Positions 5,333 through 6,796 of a stretch of 6,796 nt of DNA are shown in pieces. Every line of letters begins with the position of its first letter. Position 1 is the stretch's first letter. Source of the stretch: Spirochaetaceae bacterium (lineage in GTDB: Bacteria; Spirochaetota; Spirochaetia; Treponematales; Treponemataceae); assembly GCA_031272345.1 (NCBI GenBank), contig JAISTZ010000096.1, forward strand, positions 1-6,796, in the 5' to 3' direction. A model generated the notes under the pieces. The model ran no database searches. It worked only from the letters and a program-made list of their open reading frames with translations, and was not told where the DNA came from. The translations under genes and the position numbers were made by a program.

Positions 5333-6082
5333 ATGATTGCCGTATTTGTAAACTGCGCGGTCGTTATCCTGGGCTCCATCCTGGGGGTGCTCTTTTCCCG
5401 GAAAATCAGCGACCCCCTGTCGGAGGTGATTTCCACTGCCGCCGGGGTGATTTCCATCGTCATCGGGATCAAGATGGCCCTGGGGTTCTCCAACATCGTG
5501 TTCCTTACCCTGTCGATGATTCTGGGCGGATTGACGGGCACGGCGGCGGACATCGACGGGCGGATTCACGGATTCGGGGGCCTCCTGGAGAAGGTCTTCT
5601 TCCGCCGCCGCGGGCAGGAGCTCCCGGTCACCGGATCCGGGGGTGACGCCCCGGGCAGGGGCAGGAAGGACTTTCCCCGGGCATTTCTGAACGGGTCGGT
5701 GCTTTTCTGCGTGGGGGCCATGTCGATCATCGGGTCGCTCCAGGCGGGAATCCAGCGGGACTACACGATTATCCTTACCAAGTCCGTCCTGGACGGCTTC
5801 ATGGCGGTGGTGTTCTCCGCGGCCCTGGGAATCGGCACGGCATTTTCGGCGATCACGATTCTCGTCTATCAGGGGCTCCTCACCCTCTTTGCGTCGGCGA
5901 TCTCCCGGTTCATGACGGACGAGATGCTGGGGGAAATCTCCGCCGCCGGGGGCGTCCTGGTGCTCATGATCGGATTGGGCCTTGCCGGGGTGCGGCAGAT
6001 AAAAACCGCCAACTACCTCCCGGCGCTCGTGTTCATCGCCCTCTTCGTGCTCCTGGGCCCCTATTTGCCGAAAATTTCGTAA
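5333..6082 (+). CDS. DUF554 family integral membrane protein
   Basis: 249 residues from the ATG at 5333. The sequence is hydrophobic, with about seven or eight likely membrane helices (roughly 2-20, 33-50, 53-71, 119-138, 150-170, 172-190, 203-219, 228-244) and one charged loop (about 88-118, RRRG ... GRGRKD). Family hallmarks are visible: an N-terminus of the MIxxxVNxxxxxxGSxxG type, the FCVGAMSIIGSLQAG motif (125-139), the KSVLDGF segment (150-156) and the GxxxxxxxQG region before 181. DUF554 proteins sit in the inner membrane and resemble small-molecule transporters; the substrate is not established and the sequence does not reveal it. I chose 5333 because family members begin right at the first helix and the promoter ends just before it; an in-frame TTG at 5297 would start inside the promoter. 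No Shine-Dalgarno sequence is present. It converges with the sigma-factor gene. Confidence 0.9.
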   Translation: MIAVFVNCAVVILGSILGVLFSRKISDPLSEVISTAAGVISIVIGIKMALGFSNIVFLTLSMILGGLTGTAADIDGRIHGFGGLLEKVFFRRRGQELPVTGSGGDAPGRGRKDFPRAFLNGSVLFCVGAMSIIGSLQAGIQRDYTIILTKSVLDGFMAVVFSAALGIGTAFSAITILVYQGLLTLFASAISRFMTDEMLGEISAAGGVLVLMIGLGLAGVRQIKTANYLPALVFIALFVLLGPYLPKIS

Positions 6083-6092
6083 CCACCGGCCC

Positions 6093-6112
6093 GGGAGCGC
6101 ATGAGCGCGCCC
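6093..6112. terminator. Possible bidirectional hairpin between the DUF554 and sigma-factor genes
   Basis: GGGAGCGC (6093-6100) can pair with GCGCGCCC (6105-6112) around an ATGA loop; seven of eight positions pair, with one A-G mismatch. It lies in the 42-bp gap between convergent stops, where a shared terminator is expected. No T-tract follows immediately on either side (the only T-run, 6123-6126, is ten bases away), so it may be only a weak intrinsic terminator. Confidence 0.35.
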
Positions 6113-6124
6113 CCTTGCACGGTT

Positions 6125-6796
6125 TTAGGCCACGTAGTCCTCCAGCCGGGCGAGCCTTCGGGGGTGCCTGAGCCGGGAAATCGCGCTCTTTTCTATCTGC
6201 CGGATCCGTTCTTTTGTCAGGTTGAATTCGTCACCCACTTCCTTGAGGGACATGGCCTTATTCCCGTCAAGGCCGTACCGGAGCTTGAGCACCCCCGCTT
6301 CCTTGGGGGAAAGGGTGGACAGGATTCCGTCGATGTCCTCCCGCATGGACGAGTGGACCACGAAGTCCTCGGGGGTCTCGTAGCGGTCGTCCTCCAGGAA
6401 GTCCCCGATGAGGGCGCTTTCCTGCTCCGTGGGCCGGGCCGCCGCGTCCAGGGAGACCATGTCCTTGGTGATGGCCAGCATGTCCCGCACGTGCTCGGAG
6501 GTCATGCCCAGCATATCGGCGATTTCGGTGATTTCCTCTTCCTCGCTCTTGCTGCCGAGAATCATCTTCCGGGCCCGCTCGATGCGGACAAATTCATTCG
6601 CCCGGTTGAGGGGGAGCCGGATCATCCGGGATTTTTCGCAGATCGCCTTGAGGATGGCCTGGCGTATCCACCAGACCGCATAAGAAATGAAGTGATAGCC
6701 CTTGGTGACGTCGAACCGCTCGATGGCGGTCATGAGCCCCACGTTCCCCTCCCCGATGAGGTCCAGCAGATCAAGGCCGTGATTCTGGTATTTTTT
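6125..6796 (-). CDS. RNA polymerase sigma factor, sigma-70 family (RpoD/SigA type), 5' truncated
   Basis: 223 residues are visible; the frame is open to the right edge, so regions 1 and 2.1 are missing. Residues 1-50 cover regions 2.2-2.4: LLDLIGEGNVGLMTAIERFD is the core-binding helix, and GYHFISYAVWWIRQAIL holds the aromatic residues that melt the -10 element. About 52-80 (KSRMIRLPLNRANEFVRIER) is region 3.0, and 84-110 is region 3.1 with a helix-turn-helix. The acidic stretch around GDFLEDD (131-137) is the region 3.2 finger. Residues 150-180 form region 4.1, and 183-209 (SLKEVGDEFNLTKERIRQIE onward) form the region 4.2 helix that reads the -35 box. All DNA-contact regions look intact, so it should read TTGACA/TATAAT promoters like those found here. 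Whether it is the primary factor or an RpoS-like secondary one cannot be told without region 1. Confidence 0.93.
   Translation of the reverse strand, partial: KKYQNHGLDLLDLIGEGNVGLMTAIERFDVTKGYHFISYAVWWIRQAILKAICEKSRMIRLPLNRANEFVRIERARKMILGSKSEEEEITEIADMLGMTSEHVRDMLAITKDMVSLDAAARPTEQESALIGDFLEDDRYETPEDFVVHSSMREDIDGILSTLSPKEAGVLKLRYGLDGNKAMSLKEVGDEFNLTKERIRQIEKSAISRLRHPRRLARLEDYVA

Noticed and set aside
5139..5336. Small + strand open frame of 65 codons in the divergent spacer
   Set aside because: It starts inside the lipoprotein start region, covers the promoters, and shows no ribosome-binding site or recognisable protein features.

Overview
The window is GC-rich (third codon positions are strongly G/C) and best fits a spirochaete of the Treponema lineage. 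This is inferred from gene content and protein style: a hybrid-kinase tail with a receiver and Hpt domain, an aminotransferase-like partner gene, a large glycine-rich lipoprotein with an InlB-type repeat, a DUF554 membrane protein, EF-P and a primary-type sigma factor. No rRNA gene or other decisive marker is present, so the assignment is moderate. No tRNA, rRNA, CRISPR array, insertion sequence or attachment site was seen.

Layout. Left block, + strand (1-2189): the 3' end of a hybrid sensor kinase or response regulator with an Hpt domain; a translationally coupled, short protein resembling a class III aminotransferase without its catalytic core; and a TetR-family regulator with its own promoter. 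Middle block, - strand (2218-5140): efp, converging with the TetR gene, and upstream of it a 746-residue surface lipoprotein gene. Each has its own recognisable promoter. Right block: a DUF554 membrane protein on the + strand (5333-6082), divergent from the lipoprotein gene across a 192-bp AT-rich spacer, converging with the 3' part of a sigma-70 gene on the - strand that runs off the right edge.

How the parts relate. The genes do not form one pathway. EF-P and the sigma factor are housekeeping or global expression functions. The kinase and aminotransferase-like genes are probably one transcript. The TetR gene probably represses itself through a palindrome lying between its -35 and -10 boxes. 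The DUF554 and lipoprotein genes share only a divergent control region.

The most notable signal is in start-site architecture. The TetR and DUF554 genes each have a -10 box followed by exactly six bases and then the ATG, with no ribosome-binding site. Both look like leaderless mRNAs. Three other starts here (efp, the lipoprotein gene and the aminotransferase-like gene) have clear Shine-Dalgarno sequences. I found no convincing new multi-gene system. The best leads are the leaderless/auto-operator design and the aminotransferase-like gene coupled to the kinase.
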